NCBI GenBank assembly: GCA_945937855.1
Contig: CAMEUC010000002.1
Location: 1-57,640, forward strand
DNA length: 57,640 bases
Direction: 5' to 3'
Origin: an uncultured Clostridium sp.
GTDB lineage: Bacteria > Bacillota > Clostridia > TANB77 > CAG-508
Shown here piece after piece: positions 18,387 to 26,571 of the stretch (position 1 is the first letter of the stretch; every line of letters starts with the position of its first letter). The notes under the pieces were generated by a model that was not told the origin of the DNA, searched no databases, and saw nothing but the letters and a program-made list of their open reading frames with translations. The translations under genes were made by a program, and so were the position numbers.

Positions 18387-20322
18387 TTAATTGTTATCGT
18401 CGTCAAATGCTCCAAACAGTTCATCAAATTTTGCTTCTAATTCTTTTTGAATATCATATGATTCTTCCTGTTTGTTTTCTACTTTTGTTGCAACTTTTTC
18501 TTCTTTTTTTGGTTCTTCTTTATCATCTTCAAATAAATCATCTAAAGATTCAATGGTCGTATTTTCTTTTTCTTTGTCTCCTTCTTTTTCTTCCACATAA
18601 GGGTTATATGGGTTATACTTTCTCCATGTTCCTCTATTTACATCTTCTCTATCATTATGGTCTACTGCATATTGTTTTACTAAGTTTGCAGTATTGTATT
18701 TGAAATAGTAATATTTTTGAGCCTTTATAGGTTTTATACCTTTTTCAAATATAATACACATATCATTATCTAATCTTCTAAGTTCATCTGGTGTCATTAA
18801 TGCTCTTGCCATAATTTGGTCTGATTTATTATATCCTTGTCTCCACATGTTTTTATCTTTACTTACAGACCAGCTATCTCTTGAAACTGTTTTTTCTCCT
18901 AATTCTTTTGAGAAATATTCAACAGTTTTTTGTGAGTTACTTCCTAGGAAAACTGTTGTATCACAGTTACCAATTATTGTTTCGTGTGATTTTTCATATA
19001 CAGCCTCTAATTGATCTAAGTTTTGTAAAATAACACTAAACGAAATTTTTCTACTTCTTGATGTAGATATTTTTTTATCAAAATCTGGTATTTTACCAAT
19101 GTTTGCAAACTCGTCTAATATAAAATATGTAGGTTGTGGAAGTGCTCCACCTTGTTTATCTGCAAAATCATATAAATGTTGTATCATTTGTGAAAAGAAT
19201 ATTGTAAGCAAGAAATCGTACGCGGTATGTGTATCTGATGATATAACATAAACTGCTGTTTTTCTGCTTCCAATGTCTTCAAAATTTATTGTATTTGTTG
19301 ATGTTAATTCTGCAATTTCCTTTGAATCGAATTTACCAAGTTTTGATTGTAATGTACTCAGAATAGAACCATAAGTTTTTTCTGGCGCAATTTCTATAGA
19401 TTTATAGTTCATTCTAGCTGGGTGGTCATATGGAAGCTGGTTCATTAATTCTGTAAGTAAGTTTCCTCCACCATTACTATTTGCAGCTCTAACTAGTTCT
19501 GCACAACTTGCTAGGTTTTGTTCTTCTTCTGGTCTAGTTGCTAATAAGTAATATATTAAAGCTTTTAACAGCATTTCTGCCATATCATCCCAATATGGGT
19601 CAGAATTACTTCCTTCTGTTTTTTGCCCTTTTACTATTGTGTTAGCAATAACATCAACATCTATTTCACTCTCAATGTGCATTAAAGGGTTATATCCGTC
19701 ACTTTTTTGTGGATTTACTAAATTTAATACTTTTATATCATAACCTTTTGCCTTTAAATACCCTGCTGTTTTATCGTATAATTCGCCTTTTGGATCTGTA
19801 AACACATATGAACCTAATAGTTGATATGCATTTGGAATAACATATGATGCAGATTTACCAGAACCAGAACCGTCCAACAATTAAGACATTTACGTTTCCT
19901 CTTTTATCTACTGGTAAATAATTTTTTTCTGCTAATAAAATTCCCTTTTTAGGGCTTAATATTTTATATTGCTCTCCTCCTGTTGCCCAGTCACTTGAAC
20001 CATGTTCAATATCTGTATATTCATTTTTTGGTAAGGATTTTAATAATCCAACTGCTGCCAAAACAAGTAATGCAAAAACTAGATATAACTCTCCTTTTGC
20101 AAATGTACCTATGTATTTTGTTCCAAAAACCTTTCCTAAATTACCTGTTATGTCGCTAATATTGCCAAAAAATAAATCAACCATGCTCTGTTCACTTGCC
20201 TTGGAATCAATTATACTAACAGTTCCAGGCGCAATTAATACTACGGATAAAATTACCCATAGTACTAATACAACTATAAAAACTGGTTTTCCTTTTTTTA
20301 ACGCATGTTTTATTTTATACAT
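18387..20322 (-). CDS. VirD4/TraG-type coupling protein, joined by +1 shift at CGG 19872-19870
   Basis: Joined length 644 aa. It is the ATPase that hands DNA-protein substrates to a conjugation channel. Two N-terminal membrane helices (about residues 15-33 and 78-93) are followed by a RecA-like motor. The Walker A motif GGSGSGKS (150-157) is split exactly at the frame break: zero frame reads GTT GGA CGG TTC and stops four codons later; skipping the C gives GTT GGA GGT TCT. Walker B is FILDEFANIG (Asp-Glu 403-404). The C-terminal tail is acidic and Lys/Glu-rich. The start has AAGGTGA upstream. No relaxase, mating-pore gene or integrase is in the window, so it is an isolated remnant or serves in trans. 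Confidence 0.88.
19870..19872 (-). other. CGG +1 frameshift site inside the VirD4 Walker A
   Basis: Minus strand: GTT GGA C GGT TCT GGT. The frame restored by skipping C (19872) reads V-G-G-S-G, exactly the P-loop expected for this family. Confidence 0.9.
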
Positions 20323-20347
20323 ATATTATCACCTTTTCTTTTGTTTT

Positions 20348-20551
20348 TTATCTTGTTGGTCCATCATTAACCATTTTTCTATTTGACTTAACTGGTAGCT
20401 CTATTTCTCCGTTTTCTTCTATATATTTTCTTATTCTTATAGCCATATCCCTTGATTGCTTTTCTTCCACTGTTAACTTTTTCTCTTTTTCCAAAAATTG
20501 CAATAGTCTAAATTCAAATTCATTTTGGCCTACATTTGTAGTTCCACTCAT
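20348..20551 (-). CDS. Small hypothetical protein of the virD4 cluster
   Basis: 67 aa, hydrophilic and charged, with no membrane segment and no family I recognise. It has a strong GAGGAGG ribosome-binding site and lies between the 177-aa protein and virD4 on the same strand with short gaps, so it is likely part of one transcript. The residue pattern suggests mainly helix. Confidence 0.6.
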   Translation of the reverse strand: MSGTTNVGQNEFEFRLLQFLEKEKKLTVEEKQSRDMAIRIRKYIEENGEIELPVKSNRKMVNDGPTR

Positions 20552-20554
20552 AAT

Positions 20555-21088
20555 TTATTCCTCCTCATTTTTCATTGTTTTTATTTCAAAAGCAAAATAC
20601 GTTTTATATGGTCTTAATTTACATTTTCCTTTTACCTCATTTGTTTCTTCATCAAAATATAAAACTGGTTTGATTTCTTCTGCAGTTTCTGGATCTATAA
20701 TTGATATAGGCCTTTTTAAATTAGGTGTGTATTCAACTTCTTTGTATTCAGTTTCTTCTTCGTTATACAATGTCTTAAAGTTCATTGGAATTGGCTTTTT
20801 AGAAATTCTTACTCTATCTTTTTCTAAAATTCCTACATTTACCACTACTTTCTCTGTTCCAAATGAAAGAATTACTAACTCGTTTCCTTCTGGTTTTGGT
20901 TCGTCTATAAAAAATGTTTTTCTGGTTTTTTCTCCTACTAATTCTTCTTTAAAATTCAATCTTTCAACAGTAAATCTAGGTCCTTGTTTTGCAGCTTCTT
21001 TTTCTGTTTTATTTACCTCATATATTACTGTCTTAACTCCTTTAGGATCTGTTATACTAAAGTGTTTTCCGTTTATTGATTGTTCCAT
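20555..21088 (-). CDS. Hypothetical protein upstream of virD4
   Basis: 177 aa, hydrophilic, probably beta-rich with many Lys and Glu. No catalytic motif or membrane segment is visible. GAGGTG lies upstream of the ATG. It is the first gene of a three-gene minus-strand run ending in virD4 and its stop lies 3 bases before the next gene. This suggests a role with the coupling protein, but nothing in the sequence shows what. Confidence 0.6.
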   Translation of the reverse strand: MEQSINGKHFSITDPKGVKTVIYEVNKTEKEAAKQGPRFTVERLNFKEELVGEKTRKTFFIDEPKPEGNELVILSFGTEKVVVNVGILEKDRVRISKKPIPMNFKTLYNEEETEYKEVEYTPNLKRPISIIDPETAEEIKPVLYFDEETNEVKGKCKLRPYKTYFAFEIKTMKNEEE

Positions 21089-21227
21089 ATATTAAAGCAC
21101 CTCATTTCTATATTTTAATGCCCTTTATCTTTTGTGCGTTCCTTTTATATTATACCGCACATTTTGATTTATGTCAACTGTGTTGGCATTTTTTGGTTCA
21201 TTATTATTTAACATATTTTTTAATATC

Positions 21228-21304
21228 TGTAGGGTGGAGTCTTCGGCTACCCAAAATAAATATTTAATATATTTACGGGGCGCCCAGGAGTGCGCCCCCT
21301 ACAT
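21228..21304. repeat. GTAGGG...CCCTAC intergenic element
   Basis: Outer ends TGTAGGG and CCCTACA enclose two hairpins: one around GGGTGGAG/CTACCC and a stronger one, GGGGCGC (21277-21283) with GCGCCCC (21292-21298). It lies between the virD4 cluster promoter side and the end of the dnaJ-like gene. It is similar in style to 30504-30605. Confidence 0.6.
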
Positions 21305-21313
21305 CTTTTATTT

Positions 21314-22207
21314 TTAACTTCTTGGATTAAATTTTGATATTTGTTTTAATTTTTCAAATAATTCTTTTTCTTCTTCTGTTAATTCTTTTGGTACTACTGT
21401 TTTAATATTTGCAACTAGAGCTCCTCTTCCACCTTGTCCATCTTTATAACCCCTTTGCTCTATTCTTAAATTTTCTCCACTTTGCACTCCTGCTGGTATA
21501 GAAACACTAACTTGTTCTTCCAAAGAATCTATTGTAACTTTCTTACCAAGTGCTGCTTCCCATGGAGATATATATAAATCTGTTACAAGATCACATCCAT
21601 CTAATTTAAATTTTTTATTATTTAAAATATTTATTTTTATAAACAGGTCTCCATTTTTTCCACCATTTGTTCCCTTTTTTCCCTGTCCTGCTAATCTGAT
21701 TTTTTCACCATTTCTAATTCCTGCTGGTATTTTCACATTAAAGGTTATCATTTTACCTTTCACTGTTCTTAGAGATATTTTCTTTTCTACTCCAAAATAT
21801 GCATCCTCTAGTTTTACATTTATTTCTGTTTCTACATTTTCACCTTTTATCGGAATTTTTTTATATACTTTCTCTGTTGTAGTTCCTTCTTTTTGTCCAA
21901 AAAACATTGCTTTGATTTCTGTAACAATGCTACTATTGTTGTTTCTTTCAACCTTTTTTTGTTGTATTTTTTTCTTTTTTCCAACTCTTGCATTCCATTG
22001 TCTATCGTATTTTCTTTTACTAGCAGGTACCGACAAAATTTTATATGCTTCATTTATGTCCTTAAAACGTTCCTCTGTATTTTTATTTTGTCTATTTACA
22101 TCTGGATGATATTTTTTTGCTTGTTCTCTAAAAGCAATTTTTATTTCATCTATACTAACTTTATTTGTCTCTAATCCCAGTATTTTATAGTAATCTCTAA
22201 AAATCAT
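21314..22207 (-). CDS. DnaJ-like co-chaperone (no zinc finger)
   Basis: 297 aa. An N-terminal J domain (HPD at 34-36) stimulates DnaK-type ATPases. A Lys-rich linker and the two beta C-terminal substrate-binding domains follow (GIRNGEKIRLAGQG and GVQSGENLRIEQRG signatures). The CxxCxGxG zinc-finger region of DnaJ is absent, so this is the CbpA-like type II form. The start was placed at the ATG with GGAGG upstream; a longer frame adds 14 unsupported residues. Monocistronic. Nothing suggests a dedicated client. Confidence 0.9.
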   Translation of the reverse strand: MIFRDYYKILGLETNKVSIDEIKIAFREQAKKYHPDVNRQNKNTEERFKDINEAYKILSVPASKRKYDRQWNARVGKKKKIQQKKVERNNNSSIVTEIKAMFFGQKEGTTTEKVYKKIPIKGENVETEINVKLEDAYFGVEKKISLRTVKGKMITFNVKIPAGIRNGEKIRLAGQGKKGTNGGKNGDLFIKINILNNKKFKLDGCDLVTDLYISPWEAALGKKVTIDSLEEQVSVSIPAGVQSGENLRIEQRGYKDGQGGRGALVANIKTVVPKELTEEEKELFEKLKQISKFNPRS

Positions 22208-22359
22208 TTCAACATCCTCCAAAAAATGGATTATAAATCTATCATGCATTATAGCATATTTTTGTGTACTCTTTCAACGTTTTTTTATATTTTTGTTGAA
22301 TTTCGAAATTTGACATTTTTCGACTTTTTATTATTTTTTAACTTTTTGTTTCTTTTTTA

Positions 22360-22388
22360 TTGCTTTTTTTATAATTTACAAATATAAT
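22360..22388 (+). promoter_or_regulatory. Promoter of the HD-GYP response regulator
   Basis: TTGCTT (22360-22365), a 17-nt spacer and a perfect TATAAT (22383-22388) lie 25 nt before the ATG. AGGAGG is in between. Confidence 0.7.
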
Positions 22389-22413
22389 AATGTAAACTAT
22401 AGGAGGTGTACCT

Positions 22414-23463
22414 ATGAGGAAGTATAATCATGCAAATGATGATGCAAAATATAAAATTATTGCAGTAGATGATGAGTCTGGTATTTTAGATTCTCTAAAT
22501 GTTTTTTTAACAAAAGCGGGCTATTCTTTTGTTGGAATAGCAGATCCATTAGAGGCCATCGAACGCGTAAAAAAAGAGCATTTTGACTTAATGCTTTTAG
22601 ACTTTATAATGACGCCTATACATGGTAATCAAGTTGTTGAAGAAATTAGGAAATTTAATAAAGATTTATATATTTTACTTCTTACTGGTCATAAAGACTT
22701 AGCTCCACCACTTGAGACAATTAGACGTTTAGATATTCAAGGTTACTGTGAAAAAAGTGATAAATTCGACCAATTGTTATTATTAATAGAATCTGGAATA
22801 AAAGCAATTTCTCAAATGCAAGAAATAAAAGAAATAAATGCAAAATTACAATCTACTTATGAAGAGTTAGAAAAAGCTTATCTAGAAAGTATTGAAACTT
22901 TAAGATATACTGTTGAAGCTAAAGATACATATACTAGAGGTCACTCTGATAGAGTTTCAGAATATTCTTATTTAATAGGAAAGTATTTAAATTTATCTGA
23001 AGAGGACTTGAAAAAATTAAAATTAGGCGGTCTATTTCATGATATTGGAAAAATAGGTGTTCCTGACAGTATTTTATTAAAAACAGAAAAACTTACCGAT
23101 GATGAGTACTCTGAGATAAAAAATCACCCAGCAATTGGTGCTCATATTTTATCAAATGCAACAATGTTTAAAGATATTATTCCAATTGTAAAACATCACC
23201 ATGAACGTTTTGATGGTCATGGCTACCCAGGTAAACTTGCAGGAGAAGATATTCCTTATCTTGCCAGAATTACTGCAGTTGCAGATACATTTGATGCAAT
23301 GACATCAAAAAGAGCTTATCGTGACCCGCTTCCACTTGACGTTGTGAAAGCTGAGTTTGAAAAAAATAAAGGAACACAATTTGACCCCAAAATCGCAGAC
23401 GTATTTTTAGAAATCTTAAATAATAATTATGATGAAATAGAAAAAATACAAAATAAAGAATAA
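22414..23463 (+). CDS. Response regulator with HD-GYP phosphodiesterase domain
   Basis: 349 aa. The receiver domain (residues ~15-130) has the phospho-acceptor D63 in LMLLDFIM. After a helical linker, an HD-GYP domain carries HD at 209-210, HHERFDGHGYPG at 261-272 with intact GYP (269-271), and the ADTFDAM and RAYR motifs. This architecture (RpfG type) hydrolyses cyclic di-GMP when phosphorylated. No kinase is adjacent; the orphan 7TM kinase at 12.75 kb is the only candidate in the window, and that pairing is speculation. It has its own promoter and AGGAGG site. Confidence 0.93.
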   Translation: MRKYNHANDDAKYKIIAVDDESGILDSLNVFLTKAGYSFVGIADPLEAIERVKKEHFDLMLLDFIMTPIHGNQVVEEIRKFNKDLYILLLTGHKDLAPPLETIRRLDIQGYCEKSDKFDQLLLLIESGIKAISQMQEIKEINAKLQSTYEELEKAYLESIETLRYTVEAKDTYTRGHSDRVSEYSYLIGKYLNLSEEDLKKLKLGGLFHDIGKIGVPDSILLKTEKLTDDEYSEIKNHPAIGAHILSNATMFKDIIPIVKHHHERFDGHGYPGKLAGEDIPYLARITAVADTFDAMTSKRAYRDPLPLDVVKAEFEKNKGTQFDPKIADVFLEILNNNYDEIEKIQNKE

Positions 23464-23465
23464 TT

Positions 23466-23673
23466 AAATTGATTCAATTTTGGGACAGTTCAGCTAGTAT
23501 GCATTAAGAATATCAGCCGTTTTGTATATTTTATAAAAAATTAAATTTGACAGTCCGTAGATCACGGGTGAAGACCCGCGTACGCCTTGGAGAATTTAAT
23601 TTTTTAGAAAATCATACAAAAGGTAGGCTGATATATTTTTATTTATAAACTGAACTGTCCCTAACTGCATCAA
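23466..23673. repeat. Large nested palindromic element between convergent genes
   Basis: Concentric pairs can be read from outside in: AAATTGAT/ATCAATTT, GGGACAGTTCAG/CTGAACTGTCCC, TATCAGCC/GGCTGATA, TTTTGTAT/ATACAAAA, AAAAAATTAAATT/AATTTAATTTTTT, and a tip CGGGT-GAAG-ACCCG. It contains no coding frame. The GGGACAGTTC ends resemble those of small non-autonomous mobile elements. It occupies the whole gap between the regulator and the ABC-F gene and would terminate both transcripts. Confidence 0.8.
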
Positions 23674-23674
23674 T

Positions 23675-25255
23675 TTATTCTATTCCTAAATATTCATTAT
23701 AAGTGCACTCTCTATCAATTACTTTATCTTGTTTTATATCAATAATTCTATCTGCAACTGTTTGCATTAATTGATGGTCGTGTGAAGCAAAAAGCATATT
23801 TCCTTTAAACCTCTTCATTCCTTCATTTAATGCTGTTATACTTTCCATATCTAAATGGTTTGTTGGTTGGTCAAATATCAAGAAATTTGCACCAGATAGC
23901 ATCAATTTAGATAATACACATCTTACTTTTTCTCCACCAGATAACACTTTTATATTCTTTAGTGCTTCATCGCCAGAGAATAACATTCTTCCTAAAAATC
24001 CTCTTACATATGTTTCATCGGGGTCTTTAGAATATCCTCTTAGCCAATCTACAAGTGATTCATCTCTTGGGAATAGGTAGCTATTATCTTTTGGGAAATA
24101 ATCATGTGTTATAGTTTGTCCCCAAATTACTTCTCCTTCATCTGGTTCTACCTCACCTGCAATTATTTGGAACAACACTGTTATAGCATTTTCGTTATCA
24201 GATAAAAATGCTATTTTATTATCTGCTTTTACCGTAAAAGATACATTATTTAGTATTTTTTCGCCGTTTACAGCCTTAGAAATATTTTTTAATGTTAATA
24301 TTTCTTTCCCTGGTTCCCTATCTGGTTTAAAATCTATATATGGATATCTTCTGCTTGATGCCTTTATTTCTTCTAGTTCTATTTTCTCTAATGATTTTTT
24401 TCTAGAAGTTGCTTGTTTAGATTTAGAAGCATTTGCACTAAATCTAGCAATAAATTCTTGTAATTCTTTAATTTTTTCTTCTTTTTTCTTATTGGCCTCT
24501 TTTGCTTGCTTTAAAGCTAATTGGCTTGATTCATACCAAAAGTCATAGTTCCCTGGATATATTTTTATTCTCCCGAAGTCAACATCTGCAATATGTGTAC
24601 ATACTTTGTTTAAGAAATATCTATCGTGTGATACTACTATAACAGTATTTTCAAAATTTATTAGAAATTCCTGTAACCATTCTATACTTTTTAAGTCTAA
24701 GTCATTAGTAGGCTCATCTAGTAGTAATACATCTGGATTTCCAAATAAGCTTTGAGCAAGTAAAACTTTTACTTTATCTTTTGCTTCTATTTCACTCATT
24801 AATTTATAATGTTTTTCTCCCGATATTCCAAGATTATTTAAAAGTGTTGCTGCGTCTGTTTCTGCGTTCCATCCATCTAATTCTGCAAATCTTTCTTCTA
24901 ATTTTGCAGCTTTCATTCCATCTTCTTCAGAAAAATCTGGTTTTGCATATATTGCTTCTTTTTCTTTCATTATATTATATAATTTTTTATTACCCATTAT
25001 TACAGTGTCCATTACCGTATAATTTTCATAAGCAAAGTGGTCTTGTTTTAATGTTGATAGTCTTTTACCTTTTTCTATTACTATTTCACCTTTTGAAGGT
25101 TCTATTTCTCCTGATAGTATTTTTAAAAAAGTAGATTTTCCAGCTCCATTTGCTCCAATTAATCCATAGCAATTACCTTTTGTAAATTTTATATTTACGT
25201 CTTCAAATAGGACTCTTTTTCCGAATCTTAATGTTACTCCAATTGCGTTTATCAT
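23675..25255 (-). CDS. ABC-F family ATPase with one degenerate nucleotide site
   Basis: 526 aa, a cytosolic twin-ATPase of the ABC-F family (YbiT-like length), which acts on ribosomes rather than as a transporter; no membrane segments. NBD1 has a good Walker A (GANGAGKST) and Walker B (LLLDEPTND), but its signature is degraded (KLMSEIEAKDK). NBD2 has a good signature (LSGGEK) and a Walker B-like FDQPTNHLD, but its Walker A is lost (LSDNENAITV). The P-site linker between them is Lys-rich (about 245-310). AGGAGGGG precedes the ATG. The sequence does not tell whether it protects against antibiotics or acts in translation control. Confidence 0.9.
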   Translation of the reverse strand: MINAIGVTLRFGKRVLFEDVNIKFTKGNCYGLIGANGAGKSTFLKILSGEIEPSKGEIVIEKGKRLSTLKQDHFAYENYTVMDTVIMGNKKLYNIMKEKEAIYAKPDFSEEDGMKAAKLEERFAELDGWNAETDAATLLNNLGISGEKHYKLMSEIEAKDKVKVLLAQSLFGNPDVLLLDEPTNDLDLKSIEWLQEFLINFENTVIVVSHDRYFLNKVCTHIADVDFGRIKIYPGNYDFWYESSQLALKQAKEANKKKEEKIKELQEFIARFSANASKSKQATSRKKSLEKIELEEIKASSRRYPYIDFKPDREPGKEILTLKNISKAVNGEKILNNVSFTVKADNKIAFLSDNENAITVLFQIIAGEVEPDEGEVIWGQTITHDYFPKDNSYLFPRDESLVDWLRGYSKDPDETYVRGFLGRMLFSGDEALKNIKVLSGGEKVRCVLSKLMLSGANFLIFDQPTNHLDMESITALNEGMKRFKGNMLFASHDHQLMQTVADRIIDIKQDKVIDRECTYNEYLGIE

Positions 25256-25316
25256 ATGCCCCTCCTATAATTTTACAAACTTATATTATTATATAGTGAT
25301 TTTTCGGGTTAGTCAA

Positions 25317-25340
25317 GGGGCACCTGTGGGTAGGTGTCCC
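25317..25340 (-). terminator. Hairpin after GT51 gene
   Basis: GGGGCACCT (25317-25325) pairs with AGGTGTCCC (25332-25340). It sits between the transglycosylase stop and the ABC-F ribosome-binding region. No clear T-tract follows, so termination is only likely. Confidence 0.5.
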
Positions 25341-25347
25341 TATATTC

Positions 25348-26037
25348 CTATTTATAAATTTCTTCCGCTTCTTCTGATGTTAAATACTCGCATTCCACCA
25401 TTCTGTTTATTACTTGTTTTTGCCTTTGGGTTGCAAGTTCAAAATTATTTGTTGGTGCATACACAGATGGTGCATTTGGTATTCCTGCCAGTAATGTACT
25501 TTCATAAGCGGTCATATCAATTGGATCTTTACCAAAGTATCCTTGGCTTGCATCTCCTACACAATAATATCCATCTCCAAAATAGCTTGTATTTACATAT
25601 AGCTCGAATATTTCCTCTTTACTACATTCTCTTTCTATTTTTATAGCCATAAATGTTTCTGCAATTTTTCTGGTTAATTCTCTACTCTGTGAGAAATATA
25701 TATTTTTTGCAAGTTGCTGTGTAATTGTACTACCTCCTTCTTTAAGTTCCCCTGCTCTAATATCATTAATTATAGCTCTGGCAATACCAATCACATCTAC
25801 TCCATTATGTTTATAAAATCTATTGTCTTCCACTGCAATTACTGCATCTATATAAGTTTTAGGAAGTTTTTCAAATAATGTGTAATTTTTCTTTGATTTT
25901 ATTTCTTGTATTTTGACATCTATCGGTGTTTCTGATAATGCCTCTTTGTACATAGCATATCCACCTGATGTATATATACCTACTAGTGCAATTAACACTA
26001 ATATTATAAATAAAATTAATTTTTTAATTATTTTCAT
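25348..26037 (-). CDS. Monofunctional peptidoglycan glycosyltransferase (GT51)
   Basis: 229 aa. One N-terminal membrane anchor (about residues 5-25) is followed by a GT51 domain that polymerises lipid II into glycan strands on the outer face of the membrane. Motifs seen: AVEDNRFYKHNGVD with the catalytic Glu, GGSTITQQLAKN, RKIAETFMAIKIER, and NTSYFGDG. There is no transpeptidase domain, so it is the MtgA-like stand-alone form. Spacing to the tRNA gene upstream and the terminator at 26075 show that it is its own unit. Confidence 0.9.
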   Translation of the reverse strand: MKIIKKLILFIILVLIALVGIYTSGGYAMYKEALSETPIDVKIQEIKSKKNYTLFEKLPKTYIDAVIAVEDNRFYKHNGVDVIGIARAIINDIRAGELKEGGSTITQQLAKNIYFSQSRELTRKIAETFMAIKIERECSKEEIFELYVNTSYFGDGYYCVGDASQGYFGKDPIDMTAYESTLLAGIPNAPSVYAPTNNFELATQRQKQVINRMVECEYLTSEEAEEIYK

Positions 26038-26074
26038 TTAAACTCCTTTTTTTATATATTATCTAAAATTAATT

Positions 26075-26096
26075 AAGAGCACCTTTAAGTGCTCTT
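26075..26096 (-). terminator. Terminator after tRNA-Lys
   Basis: AAGAGCAC (26075-26082) pairs with GTGCTCTT (26089-26096), about 60 bases after the tRNA 3' end on the minus strand. A weak T-rich stretch follows. Confidence 0.65.
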
Positions 26097-26156
26097 ATAA
26101 AAAATATCCTTTTTACAATATATTAAAAATGCTCTGAAATTATATAAAAAAATAAT

Positions 26157-26232
26157 TGGTGCACCATCAGAGACTCGAACTCTGGACCCACTGATTAAGA
26201 GTCAGTTGCTCTACCAACTGAGCTAATGGTGC
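26157..26232 (-). tRNA. tRNA-Lys (CTT), CCA encoded
   Basis: 76 nt including an encoded CCA. Acceptor stem GCACCAT/ATGGTGC, discriminator A, D arm GCTC...GAGC, anticodon loop CTCTTAA giving anticodon CTT (reads AAG), T arm CAGAG-TTCGAGT-CTCTG. It is a complete cloverleaf with no intron or mismatch in the stems that I could see. It is the only tRNA in the window. Confidence 0.96.
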
Positions 26233-26376
26233 ATTTTTATTAGAGCTTTTCTATTATAATATTTATTTTTAAATTTGTCAATTAAAATAAAGGAATTTCA
26301 TGTGGTATAATTTATAAATAATAAGAACTGCTCGTGCTTGCTCTATATAAATAAACTAATTCCATAAGAATGTAAT

Positions 26377-26518
26377 AGCCCAACGCAGGGGTTTTATATA
26401 TTTTAAAAGCGAATTTCCTCGTGGGGACCGCCGTGGGCTGTTAAAGGCGAAGCCTTGTTACAGCACCGGTGGGAAGAAATGAGCGAATTAAAATATATAA
26501 AACCCGACGAGATTGGGC
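26377..26518 (+). repeat. AGCCCAACGCAGGGG-type element, copy 2 (long form)
   Basis: Starts AGCCCAACGCAGGGG TTTTATATATTTT and ends AAAATATATAAAACCC GACGAGATTGGGC, so the outer stem is like copies 1 and 3. The middle ~75 bases are GC-rich and structured: AAGGC-GAA-GCCTT nested inside GGCTGT/ACAGC and CCGCCG/CGGTGGG. It lies in the 340-base gap between the tRNA and the VanW-like gene; the rest of that gap is featureless AT-rich DNA. Relative to the neighbouring gene it is inverted compared with the other two copies. Confidence 0.8.
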
Positions 26519-26571
26519 GGTCGTCTTGTGATATCTTTAATAAAATACTCACACAAATTATTATTTATTTC

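Noticed and set aside
23466..23673. A known riboswitch class
   Set aside because: It lies downstream of both neighbouring genes, and I could not match it to any consensus I know.
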